Below, piece after piece: positions 1 through 7,062 of a stretch of DNA of 13,087 bases. The notes below the pieces were generated by a model. The model did no database searches and was not told the DNA's origin. It was given only the letters and a program-made list of their open reading frames with translations. The position numbers and the translations under genes were made by a program. This stretch comes from Bacteroidetes bacterium QH_10_64_37 (GTDB lineage Bacteria; Bacteroidota; Rhodothermia; Rhodothermales; Salinibacteraceae). Position 1 is the stretch's first letter. Every line of letters begins with the position of its first letter. The DNA is taken from the NCBI GenBank assembly GCA_003023105.1, contig PXSZ01000027.1:1-13087 (forward strand), in the 5' to 3' direction.

Positions 1-225
1 CCCCGTCTTGGCGAAGACCACCGCCCACGGGTACATGAAGATCATCTCCATGTCGAAGGCCACAAAGATCAGCGAGACGACGGCAAAGCCGAAGCGGTAG
101 TTCTTCCACGAGTCCGGCGCTTCGATCTCTTCCACCGGCGGATGCCAGAGCGCCGCCGCCAGTAGCACCCCGCCCAGCACAACGAGACCCACCAGACCGA
201 CGAGCGCGTAGGTAGAGAGGATCAC
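1..225 (-). CDS. nuoA: NADH-quinone oxidoreductase subunit A, 5' part only (runs off window)
   Basis: NuoA is a small membrane subunit of respiratory complex I, next to the quinone-access and proton-transfer region. The first 75 codons are present and the C-terminus lies beyond position 1. A first membrane helix (about residues 6-27) is followed by a short cytoplasmic-type loop (28-46). A second helix then holds the family signature FDMEMIFMYPWAVVF (57-71), which corresponds to the usual FDVEvvFLFPWAV. The start is a GTG at 225. An in-frame TAG lies eight codons upstream and no ATG is available, so GTG is the best choice, although the exact start is uncertain. No Shine-Dalgarno sequence is seen. 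The loop lacks the usual P-(Y/F)-E-(C/S)-G motif and looks shorter than normal. Other nuo genes probably follow beyond the window edge. Confidence 0.88.
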   Translation of the reverse strand, partial: MILSTYALVGLVGLVVLGGVLLAAALWHPPVEEIEAPDSWKNYRFGFAVVSLIFVAFDMEMIFMYPWAVVFAKTG

Positions 226-321
226 GCTTGAAGCAAGGAGGGGTGCCTACGGGTATTGTGGGCTGCTGAGCCAAGGTAACGTCTACTCAGAACTGCGGCT
301 TGGCACGGGGCCGCTCCGCGA

Positions 322-741
322 TCAGGCCGTAGCTGTAGCATCTTCGAGTGCGCTGAGAAGGCGGTCGCACGCCTCTTCGCAATTGCGGCACGCCTCGCCG
401 CACACTCGGCAGTGCTCGTGCATGTCGGCGTGGCTGCGGCACTCCTCGCCGCACGCCCGGCAGGCCGTCCGGCACGCCTGCACCTGCGCACGAACCAGTT
501 CGAGGCTTGGCTGCGTCTGTCGGCTCAACACCTTGCCGGTCGTCTCACAGATGTCGGCACAGTCGAGGTCCGTGCGGATGCAGTGGCGTAGGTCCGCTAC
601 CATGTCCTCGGCGAGGCAGGCGTCGGCGCAGGCCGTACACGCCTGAGCACACTCAAAGCACGCCTCGATACACTCGGTAAGGGCGCTCTGATCGATGGCG
701 AGGCCATCGGCGTGGGTGGAGATCATCTCTTGGACGCTCAT
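322..741 (-). CDS. Four-helix-bundle copper-storage protein, Csp3-like (DUF326 family)
   Basis: This is a 139-residue protein with 18 cysteines (24, 28, 31, 35, 38, 42, 54, 61, 65, 90, 94, 97, 101, 111, 114, 118, 121, 125). They recur mostly as CxxxC and CxxC on predicted amphipathic helices. This is the pattern of the Csp/DUF326 proteins, whose cysteines line the inside of a four-helix bundle and bind many Cu(I) ions. No signal peptide is visible, so it resembles cytosolic Csp3 rather than exported Csp1. His residues near 104-110 (HADMHEH) could sit at the bundle mouth. The ATG at 741 has no Shine-Dalgarno sequence, which is common in this phylum. It lies between the amidohydrolase and nuoA on the same strand, but a terminator separates it from the amidohydrolase, so it probably has its own promoter. 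Family assignment is firm; copper binding here is inferred from the family. Confidence 0.88.
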   Translation of the reverse strand: MSVQEMISTHADGLAIDQSALTECIEACFECAQACTACADACLAEDMVADLRHCIRTDLDCADICETTGKVLSRQTQPSLELVRAQVQACRTACRACGEECRSHADMHEHCRVCGEACRNCEEACDRLLSALEDATATA

Positions 742-790
742 GGGGGGAGAAGGAATTGGTTAATAGAGAGGCAGACCCGGAGGGAGGGAT

Positions 791-822
791 AAAAACGGGA
801 GCCGAGCCTGTGAACGCTCCCG
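791..822 (-). terminator. Rho-independent terminator after the amidohydrolase gene
   Basis: Read on the minus strand, a perfect 7-bp stem (CGGGAGC at 822-816 paired with GCTCCCG at 802-796) closes a 13-nt loop and is followed directly by TTTTT (795-791). It lies about 65 bases past the stop codon of the amidohydrolase. This is the best intrinsic terminator in the window and separates that gene from the downstream copper-storage gene. Confidence 0.75.
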
Positions 823-887
823 AATAGTGGAGAGGGACTCTTCGGGTGACGACTCGTCCCGCAGCGCGGTGGCGGGTGCAGAGCGCG

Positions 888-2231
888 TCACTGGTACGAC
901 GCCGCGATCTTCTGGAGCCGTTGCTGGATCGCATCGTCGGAGAGCCACCGGCCGCGCGTCATCACACCGGCGCGTGCCGTGAGGCGAGACAGATCCTCCA
1001 GCGGATTTTCCTCCAGCAAGATCAGGTCCGCCCGCGCCCCTTCCTCCACGGTGCCGAAGTCGTCTTTGTCCTCGAGGTACTGGCCGACGTTTCGGGTGGC
1101 CGTCACCAGGATCTCGTAGGGCGTCAGGCCGGCGCGCTTTAGGCGCTTAACCTCGCGGTGAATTGAGAAGCCCGGTACGCTGAACTGCTGCGGCGAGTCG
1201 GTGCCAAAGACGATGGGCGCCTTGCCCTCGTGAAGAGCGCGGAGGATGCGCGTGCGGTTCTGGATGAGGCGCTGGGTCTCCGCCTCGTCAAAGTCCGACG
1301 CCCGGCGCCGCTTCCGGTGCGAGGCCGTCCACTGGCGCACCTGATCCGGCGGCAGGTACTTGAGCTCGGGGTAGTCCGTGAGCGTGTCGAGCGGGACGGC
1401 TCCTTGAAGCGTTTCCCAAACCGCCATCGTGGGCACCATCCAGGTGTTGGTCTCCCGTGTCTTGCGCACGGCCCGGCGCAGCCGCTCCTCGCTCAGCGAC
1501 GAATCACTCCCGCGCACGAAGGGGACGTAGCCGTCGAGGTGGTCGATGGTCTGCTGCTCGGCCTCCAACGTGCGCATCAGGCCCACGTCGTTCGGCACGT
1601 GCCCGACGAACGGAATGCCGACCTCCTGCGCCACCTCTGCCATCGCGTCGTACTCCGCCCGCGTCATCCCTTCCAGCACCTTCAGGAAGTCCCACCCCGC
1701 GTTGTGCTGGCGACGAACCATCTGGCGGGCGTCGTCCGGCGACTCGACGCTGCCGCCCGTAAACGGCGGCCCGGCCAGGTACAGGGTGGGCGACCGAATC
1801 TCGCCGCTGTTTGCCCGTTCACGAAGCTGGAGCTGCCCCGACTGGCCGAGCATGCCGCGCACAGTCGTGACGCCGTTTGCCAGGTACAGCATCAGAACGT
1901 TTTTGGTATACTGAGGCTGATCCTCCGGCGACGGCACGTGGCCGTGCATCTCCGCGAGGCCCGGCAGCAAGTAGCGCCCGTCGCCGTCGATCCGGCGCGC
2001 CGGGTCGGGCACCGTCACCTCGGAGGCCGGCCCCACCGTGGCGATCTCTCCCCCGCGCACCACGACCGTCCGGTCTTCCAGGACGGGCTCGCCGCCGGCG
2101 GTCATGGGGAGCACGTTGACGCCCACGAACGCCGTGGCGTCGTCTGCGCGGCGATCCTGGGCGGGAGCCTCGGACACAGAAAGAAGTGCGAACGCAAGAA
2201 GCAGCAGAACGAGAGGCGTAACTCGTCGCAT
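888..2231 (-). CDS. Secreted amidohydrolase (imidazolonepropionase/prolidase-like metal-dependent hydrolase)
   Basis: This is a member of the amidohydrolase superfamily, which uses a TIM barrel with one or two metal ions to hydrolyse amide or similar bonds. From the ATG at 2231 it is 447 residues. An upstream in-frame ATG at 2282 would place a basic extension before the signal peptide, so 2231 is preferred. Residues 1-25 form a signal peptide ending APA|Q, so the enzyme is likely periplasmic. Metal-site motifs are visible in order: HGH (His96, His98) after LPGLAEM, Lys184 (possibly carbamylated bridging lysine) in FLKV, His211 in VGHV, His231 in IDHLD, and Asp345 in FGTDSP. The C-terminal beta-sandwich segment GTVEEGARADLILLEENPLED (393-413) is typical. 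The substrate cannot be read from the sequence; imidazolonepropionase-related exported members include dipeptidases. It appears monocistronic, with a promoter-like element upstream and a terminator downstream. Confidence 0.9.
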   Translation of the reverse strand: MRRVTPLVLLLLAFALLSVSEAPAQDRRADDATAFVGVNVLPMTAGGEPVLEDRTVVVRGGEIATVGPASEVTVPDPARRIDGDGRYLLPGLAEMHGHVPSPEDQPQYTKNVLMLYLANGVTTVRGMLGQSGQLQLRERANSGEIRSPTLYLAGPPFTGGSVESPDDARQMVRRQHNAGWDFLKVLEGMTRAEYDAMAEVAQEVGIPFVGHVPNDVGLMRTLEAEQQTIDHLDGYVPFVRGSDSSLSEERLRRAVRKTRETNTWMVPTMAVWETLQGAVPLDTLTDYPELKYLPPDQVRQWTASHRKRRRASDFDEAETQRLIQNRTRILRALHEGKAPIVFGTDSPQQFSVPGFSIHREVKRLKRAGLTPYEILVTATRNVGQYLEDKDDFGTVEEGARADLILLEENPLEDLSRLTARAGVMTRGRWLSDDAIQQRLQKIAASYQ

Positions 2232-2281
2232 GGCAAACTGTTGTGGACGAGGAAGAGCGAAGATGGGTGCTCTTCTTTTCA

Positions 2282-2289
2282 CAAAAATA
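2282..2289 (-). promoter_or_regulatory. Candidate Bacteroidota-type -7 element for the amidohydrolase
   Basis: The minus strand reads TATTTTTG, an exact fit to the Bacteroidota -7 consensus TAnnTTTG, about 50 bases upstream of the ATG at 2231. No convincing TTG element is seen at the expected upstream spacing, so this is a candidate only. Confidence 0.4.
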
Positions 2290-2302
2290 GTCGGAGCACC
2301 AC

Positions 2303-2327
2303 AAAAATGCCAGGACGCGTCCGTCCT
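2303..2327 (-). terminator. Terminator-like hairpin upstream of the amidohydrolase promoter
   Basis: On the minus strand a perfect 6-bp stem AGGACG/CGTCCT (2327-2322 with 2317-2312) and a 4-nt loop are followed after four bases by TTTTT (2307-2303). The stem is short, but the arrangement fits an intrinsic terminator for a minus-strand transcript starting somewhere in 2330-2630. It could equally be a fortuitous hairpin. Confidence 0.35.
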
Positions 2328-2380
2328 CCGCTAGGGCGCGCTGAATTTCTGCTGTCTACCGGACCCTTTAGTATTTCTGC

Positions 2381-2515
2381 TCAGACACAGGAAAAGCTCG
2401 CAGAATGTTGTGGATTGGTGGTGTCTTGCCCCCAATCCTCAACCCTGCAGGCTTTCCCGTGAGCGATAATATACGAAGATACTGCGCCGTGCGCCAACAT
2501 CTCCTCAACGCTCAT
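2381..2515 (-). CDS. Doubtful small ORF (44 residues) with a strong ribosome binding site
   Basis: This short reading frame begins MSVEEMLAHGAVSSYIIAHG and is not recognised. What speaks for it is an AAAAGGAG Shine-Dalgarno sequence ending 5 nt before the ATG, which is rare in this window, and a terminator-like hairpin about 55 bases past its stop. What speaks against it is the lack of a recognisable domain and of a clear promoter, and a low-complexity tail. It may be a small protein, the end of a decayed gene, or chance. The rest of 2232-2629 holds the promoter and hairpin listed separately and no other gene that I can support. Confidence 0.2.
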   Translation of the reverse strand: MSVEEMLAHGAVSSYIIAHGKACRVEDWGQDTTNPQHSASFSCV

Positions 2516-2629
2516 AAGGGCTCCTTTTCCAGTGCGGATCATCGGTCGTTGGTCCGGGCGTTCGAGAACTCATTCCGGAGGAGGAACTTTTGTTGATCAC
2601 GGGCACTCTGCTGATTGGGCCTCACTTCC

Positions 2630-3289
2630 ATGACCAACGGAGCTGGATCCGAAACACGCCAGGAGACATCGGTGGCTGCCCAGTATGATCAATGGGCCGG
2701 GGTCTATGACGTGTTCTGGCGTCGCTACGTCAACAAGACGCTCCCGGTGGCTCAGCAGGTTGCGAACGTAGAGGCGGGAGAGCGGATGCTCGACCTGGCG
2801 TGTGGAACGGGAGCGTTGTCCCGGCGCGTCGTGCAAGCGGTGCCCGACGTCGAGATCGTCGGCGTCGATCTGTCATCAAACATGGTCGATCGGGCCCGGA
2901 AGAAGCTCGATGGAGAGGCAGCCGTTCAGTTTGAGCGCGCCGATGCTCACAACCTGCCATTTGACGAGGATGCGTTCGATGTCGTCGTTTGTGCAAGCAC
3001 GTTCCACTACTTCACGCATCCATCCGTTGTCGTAGGAGAAGTGGCGCGAGTGCTCCGTCCCGACGGGCGGTTTGTTGTTCTCGACTGGTGCCGCGACTTC
3101 TGGACGTGCCGCGTGATGGACGTCGTCCTCCGCCGCCTCGATCCTGCCCATCACGACTGCTATACCGTCGACGAGGTGACGTCCCTTCTGAAGTCTGCCG
3201 GGCTCGGGGTCCGTGATCAGTTCCGGTACCGGTTCGACCTGGTATGGGGGATGATGGTCATAGAGGCCGTCTGTCCGGCGCCTGAATGA
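2630..3289 (+). CDS. Class I SAM-dependent methyltransferase (Methyltransf_11/UbiE-like)
   Basis: This 219-residue Rossmann-fold methyltransferase transfers a methyl group from S-adenosylmethionine to an unknown acceptor. Motif I is LDLACGTG (54-61). The acidic residue that binds the ribose is Asp80 in VGVDLS. Later motifs are RADAHNLPFDEDAFDVVV (103-120) and the post-motif VARVLRPDGRFVVLDW (138-153). The N-terminal segment AAQYDQWAGVYDVFWRRYVNKTL is typical of UbiE-like small-molecule methyltransferases. A TTG at 2615 is in frame, but the ATG at 2630 is a more ordinary start and the five extra residues have no role. It stands alone on the plus strand, 218 bases before the broken PrpD-like gene. 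The substrate cannot be predicted; the single-domain layout suggests a soluble cytosolic enzyme acting on a lipid, quinone or other small molecule. Confidence 0.85.
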   Translation: MTNGAGSETRQETSVAAQYDQWAGVYDVFWRRYVNKTLPVAQQVANVEAGERMLDLACGTGALSRRVVQAVPDVEIVGVDLSSNMVDRARKKLDGEAAVQFERADAHNLPFDEDAFDVVVCASTFHYFTHPSVVVGEVARVLRPDGRFVVLDWCRDFWTCRVMDVVLRRLDPAHHDCYTVDEVTSLLKSAGLGVRDQFRYRFDLVWGMMVIEAVCPAPE

Positions 3290-3507
3290 ACCGCCTTGCA
3301 TTCTCGTTCATCGAGCGCCCACCTGCGGTTTGCGAAGGCCGAATGGAGTTCGAGCCAAGAGACGCTGAATCCCCGCAAAATAGTTTCAGACCTTAAACTC
3401 TTTAATATCGGCTGAGTATTAGCTTTCCCATTTTCATTGAACGATTCGGGGCGGGCGTTGCCGGAGCGCGATCGTGAACATTCTCCTCCTCAATCTCACG
3501 TTTCGTC

Positions 3508-4684
3508 ATGCCGATCGTCGACCAGCTCGCCGACTTTGTCCAGTCCGCCTCCTACGAGGATCTCTCCGATGACGCTGCTCAGCAATTAAAGATCCGAGTG
3601 CTCGATTCCCTGGGGTGTGCCATCGGTGCCCTCGACGGTGAGCCGATCCGGGCCCTTCAGAAGCACCTGGCCGATTTCGGCGGCACCGAGCAGGCCACGC
3701 TCATTGGGGGCGGGCGGACGGCGCCCGACCGGGCGGCCCTCTACAACAGTGCAGGGCCAGTACGCCGCTGCGGCCGGGGCGGCCAAGGCGCTCGCCCTCG
3801 ATCCGGAGCAGACGGCCAATGCCATCGCCATCAGCGGCACGGCCCACAACGCCCTCCGCGTGACGCGCACGGGCGAGATCTCGCACTGGAAAGGCCTTGC
3901 GTATCCCGAGACCGGTTTTACGGCCACCCACTCCGCGTTTCTTGCAAGGCGCGGCATCACCGGTCCGCCCGAGGTCTTTGAGGGCAACAAGGGCTTCATG
4001 CATTCCATCACGGGCGAGTTTGAGCTCGACTGGAGCGCGGAAGACCTGGAGCGGGTCACCGACACGATCATTAAGAAGTACAACGCCGAGATCCACTCGC
4101 AGGCCACCCTGGAGGGGGCGCTGGAGCTGAAGCGCGAGCACGGGATCGACCCCTCCACCATCGAGCAGATTGAAGTGGACACGTTCGATGTGGCCTTCGA
4201 CATCATCGGCGGTGGGGAGGAGGGCGACAAGACCCTCGTGCGCCGCAAGGAGGAGGCCGACCACAGCCTCCACTACATGACCGCTGCGGCCCTGCTCGAC
4301 GATCACGTGCTGCCCGCGCAGTACGAGCTGTCTCGCATCGAGGCAGACGACGTGCAGTCGCTGCTCCGGAAGGTGCGCGTGCAGGAAATCCCTGAGTACA
4401 GCGACCGCTTCCCCGACCACATGGTGTGCGACGTGCGCATCCACGCCGACGGCACGGTCTACGAGACGCACAAGGAAGACTACGAAGGCTTCCACACGCG
4501 CCCGATGAGCTGGGACACCGTGTCGGAGAAGTTTGTCCGTCTAGCCGAGCCGCATACCGACGGTGCCCTGCGCGAAGACATCACCGATGCCGTCAAGGAT
4601 CTGGAGACCCTCCCGACCGGCGAACTCTTCGATCTGCTGGCCCGCGTGGAGGTGCCCAGCACGCAGGGGGCACGCCCCAGTTAG
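3508..4684 (+). pseudogene. MmgE/PrpD-family gene (2-methylcitrate dehydratase-like), broken by internal deletion and frameshift
   Basis: The reading frame starts at the ATG at 3508 and follows the family (MPIVDQLADFVQSASYEDLS through RTAPDRAALYNSA) up to about 3750. The family sequence then resumes in a different frame from about 3752 (GQYAAAAGAAKALALDPEQTANAIAISGTAHNALRVTR) to the stop at 4684. The two halves do not abut in intact relatives. Roughly 65-75 residues normally lie between them, including the segment with the catalytic Asp and His of the dehydratase site (the LDFnD...HP region). What remains is about 390 codons against about 450-480 in the family. A deletion of roughly 200 bases, not a multiple of three, at a gca-type microhomology explains this. 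Intact members dehydrate 2-methylcitrate or related acids. Neither fragment should be active. An assembly error cannot be excluded from the sequence alone. Confidence 0.8.
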
Positions 4685-4775
4685 CGCGTGTGGCGGGATC
4701 TTTACCAGCCCGGCCCCTTGAAGCAGGCTGCAGTCGAACCGAGACTGCGAAGATTGATCGGGGTCACGAGTTTCA

Positions 4776-4802
4776 CCCACAACCAACAATCCACAACCAA
4801 CG
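4776..4802 (+). repeat. Short direct repeat in the leader of the ComA/HSA32-like gene
   Basis: The sequence CCACAACCAAC occurs twice in tandem, separated by AATC-like spacer bases, ending immediately before the ATG at 4803. It makes the leader purine/pyrimidine-biased and free of secondary structure, and no Shine-Dalgarno sequence is present. It may simply favour leader-independent initiation. Confidence 0.4.
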
Positions 4803-5669
4803 ATGCCAACGAAAAATGTCACCGGCGACCCCCGACGCGCCTTTCAATTTCTCGACACCAACGACCGCGGCGAGAAGCCCCGCGACGTGGGCGTCACCGA
4901 AATCCGCGGGCCCTACTACAGCGTCATGGGTCCCAACTACCTCGACGACGTGCTCTCCACTATGGGGCACTACGTCGACAACCTCAAGTTTGCGGGCGGC
5001 TCGTTCAGCCTGATGCCGGAGGAGGAAGTGCAGGGGCTGCTCGACCGTGCCCACGACCACGACGTGCTCGTCTCCACGGGCGGCTTCATGGAGCACGTCC
5101 TCTCGCAGGGCCCCGACGCGGTTTCCCAGTACATCGACGAGTGCGCCCGCCTCGGCTTCGACATCATCGAGATCTCCGCAGGCTTCATCACGCTGTCGAC
5201 CGACGACTGGCTGCGGCTCATTGAGGCCGTGCAGGACGCGGGCCTGAAGGCCAAGCCGGAGGTGGGCATCCAGCACGGGGCCGGCGGCGGGGCCACCACG
5301 ACCGAAGAGCTGGAGCAGATCGGCCAGCAGGACCCCTCGCAGGCCATCGCTCGCGCCAAGCAGTTCCTCGACGCCGGGGCCTACCAGATCATGATGGAGA
5401 GCGAGGGCATCACCGAGAACGTGCCGGAGATGCGCACGGAGGTGCCGGCCCAGTTCATCGACGAGCTCGGGCTGGAGAACCTCATGTTCGAAGCCGCTGA
5501 TCCACACGTTTTTCCCTGGTACATCCAGAACTACGGGCCGGAGGTGAATCTCTTTGTAGACCACAGCCAGATCGTGCAGCTCGAATGCCTGCGCAGCGGC
5601 ATCTGGGGACCGCACGACCTCTTTGGGCGCGTGCACACGTTCAAGGGACGGGGGGGCAACGAAGCGTAG
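4803..5669 (+). CDS. Phosphosulfolactate synthase (ComA) family protein, HSA32-like
   Basis: This intact 288-residue TIM-barrel protein belongs to the ComA family. Archaeal ComA adds sulfite to phosphoenolpyruvate to give 2-phospho-3-sulfolactate for coenzyme M synthesis. Family blocks in order are VTEIRGPYY (31-39), LKFAGGSFSLMP (61-72), STGGFMEH (91-98), FDIIEISAGF (119-128), LKAKPEVG (148-155), IMMESEGI (196-203), LMFEAADP (227-234) and NLFVDHSQI (249-257). The KFAGGS block and the strand pattern are closer to the plant heat-stress protein HSA32 than to archaeal ComA, which has KFGWGT at this place. The sulfite reaction is therefore plausible but unproven. It follows the broken PrpD-like gene by 118 bases on the same strand, so the two may once have been co-transcribed. 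The ATG is preceded by a short direct repeat and no Shine-Dalgarno sequence. Confidence 0.85.
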   Translation: MPTKNVTGDPRRAFQFLDTNDRGEKPRDVGVTEIRGPYYSVMGPNYLDDVLSTMGHYVDNLKFAGGSFSLMPEEEVQGLLDRAHDHDVLVSTGGFMEHVLSQGPDAVSQYIDECARLGFDIIEISAGFITLSTDDWLRLIEAVQDAGLKAKPEVGIQHGAGGGATTTEELEQIGQQDPSQAIARAKQFLDAGAYQIMMESEGITENVPEMRTEVPAQFIDELGLENLMFEAADPHVFPWYIQNYGPEVNLFVDHSQIVQLECLRSGIWGPHDLFGRVHTFKGRGGNEA

Positions 5670-5920
5670 TCTTGGCCCTTCGAGTGCCAGGGACGAGTGT
5701 CAGGGACTGCACGGACAGTCCGGAGGTCCACCGGCGCTCGGCCGCTCCCGAGGGTATTGAACGACCGGCCAGGCGGCCCGTGTCCAGGGTCTTCGTCGTC
5801 CAGTAAAGCACTTTTCGCGGGGCCTTTATTGTGGCCCGGACCAGGGAGCTTTCCTAAGGCTTCAACCCTGTAGATTCCAGTAGCTTTCGACCGTACGTAG
5901 AATCGATTTTCCGTACCATC

Positions 5921-6487
5921 ATGGCCAATGAACAAAATGATGTCTCTCGTCGCAACTTTCTGCAACGCCTGAGTCTTTTTGGCCTCGCGGGCCTTGGCGC
6001 CGGTTCGGTGCTTACCGCGTGCGGGGGCTCTGCCGACGGGGAGAGTGCCTCGTCGTCCGCCAGCGCGAGTCAGGGTCAATCGGCCGGGGGCGGTGGCGCC
6101 TCCGAGACCGTCACGCTCCACGCGCAGGGCAACCAGATGAGTTACAAGGAGACGGAGTTCACCGTCCCGGCGGACACCGAAGTGAAGCTCGTCTTCGAAA
6201 ACACCGCTACCAGCCCGTCGATGCAGCACAACGTGGTGCTGCTCAACGAGCCCCCCTCGCAGGAGGTTTTCAAGCGCGTTGGGCAGGCCGGCGTGCAGGC
6301 AGGCTCGAACGCGGAATACGTGCCTGCGGACATGGACGACACGATTCTGGCCCACACGTCGATCGCGAAGCCTGGCGAAACCGTCTCAGTCACCTTTACG
6401 ACCCCCTCCGAGCCCGGCGATTACGGCTACGTGTGCACCTACCCGGGCCACTGGGCCACAATGCAGGGCACGATGCACGTGAAGTAA
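5921..6487 (+). CDS. Exported blue copper lipoprotein (plastocyanin/azurin/auracyanin type)
   Basis: This 188-residue type 1 copper protein shuttles electrons outside the cytoplasm. A Tat-type signal (SRRNFLQ, Arg10-Arg11) leads into a hydrophobic stretch and a lipobox LTAC with Cys34, so it should be exported folded and lipid-anchored. A Ser/Gly-rich linker (36-60) precedes the cupredoxin domain (62-188). Copper ligands can be read as His103 (MQHN), Cys172 and His177 (VCTYPGH) and Met181, with the Cys-x4-His-x3-Met spacing of azurin. The insertion between His103 and Cys172 and the overall pattern also resemble auracyanins. It is convergent with the DUF3047 remnant. A likely partner is the respiratory chain. 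A promoter-like TAGCTTTC lies about 40 bases upstream of the ATG; the same 8 bases also occur upstream of the PrpD-like gene. Confidence 0.92.
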   Translation: MANEQNDVSRRNFLQRLSLFGLAGLGAGSVLTACGGSADGESASSSASASQGQSAGGGGASETVTLHAQGNQMSYKETEFTVPADTEVKLVFENTATSPSMQHNVVLLNEPPSQEVFKRVGQAGVQAGSNAEYVPADMDDTILAHTSIAKPGETVSVTFTTPSEPGDYGYVCTYPGHWATMQGTMHVK

Positions 6488-6570
6488 GGCGATGACAGCG
6501 GCCTGCGGACGGCGGGCCGCGGCCGAAGGACAGACGGTATTCTCGGTCGGTCGTCGTCCGTCCAGACCGG

Positions 6571-7062
6571 TCAGTTTGACAGGTCGGGCTCGGACACCTC
6601 TGCTTGAACTTCCGCCCGGGACCGGGCCACGATGTTCCCGTAATAGGCCGTGGCCGACTCGCCGGTGTTGTCCGTGTCGGTCATGATGGCAAGGCCGTTG
6701 ATCGGCGGCGGCTCTTCCCCGAACGCTTGGCGGTAGTCCTTTCGGATGTTGCGTTGCTCCGTCACCCACGTCCCCACGTCCGTCGATCCGCTCTCGACGG
6801 CCACCATCTGCACCCAGTCGGTGAAGGGAATTTGGAGAACGGTGCCCTTCTCCACCCGACTGGCCCAAATGTAGTTGAGCGCACGAGTGGGGATCTGGTC
6901 GTACCCGAGGGCCTGGAGCGCCTCGTACGTGGCCCGGTCGAAAAATCCAAACCTGGGGCTGATTGGGGCCCGTTCCGTCGGTGTCCGTTCGCGTCGGTCT
7001 CGGCGGCCGAGAAGTGCCCAATGTACTGTTTCTCGGGAAGGAGGGGCGAACCCGTTAGGCAA
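6571..7062 (-). pseudogene. DUF3047 domain protein, N-terminally truncated remnant
   Basis: Residues from about position 6950 down to 6571 match the C-terminal half of DUF3047 proteins: FDRATYEALQALGY, ALNYIWAS, TDWVQMVAVESG, VGTWVTEQRNIRKDYRQAFGEEPPPINGLAIMTDTDNTGESATAYYGNI. Exported DUF3047 proteins normally have a signal peptide and about 100 more residues with a W(R/K)-rich beta segment before this. Here that part is missing, and the first 37 or so codons (6951-7062) look random in all three frames. The only available start is a TTG at 7062 that overlaps the stop of the ferritin-like gene by eight bases. The remnant is well conserved where present, so the loss may be recent. The function of the family is unknown. 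It may still be translated by coupling to the ferritin-like gene, but a functional product is doubtful. Confidence 0.7.

Noticed and set aside
1230..2462. 410-codon plus-strand frame opposite the amidohydrolase
   Set aside because: Arg/His-rich, no known domain, and fully antisense to a clear enzyme gene.
5704..5721. Hairpin GGACTG/CAGTCC after the ComA-like gene as a terminator
   Set aside because: The 6-bp stem is perfect but no T-run follows on either strand.
6998..7012. Palindrome TCTCGG-CGG-CCGAGA as terminator of the ferritin-like operon
   Set aside because: It lacks a T-run and lies in the scrambled 5' part of the DUF3047 remnant.
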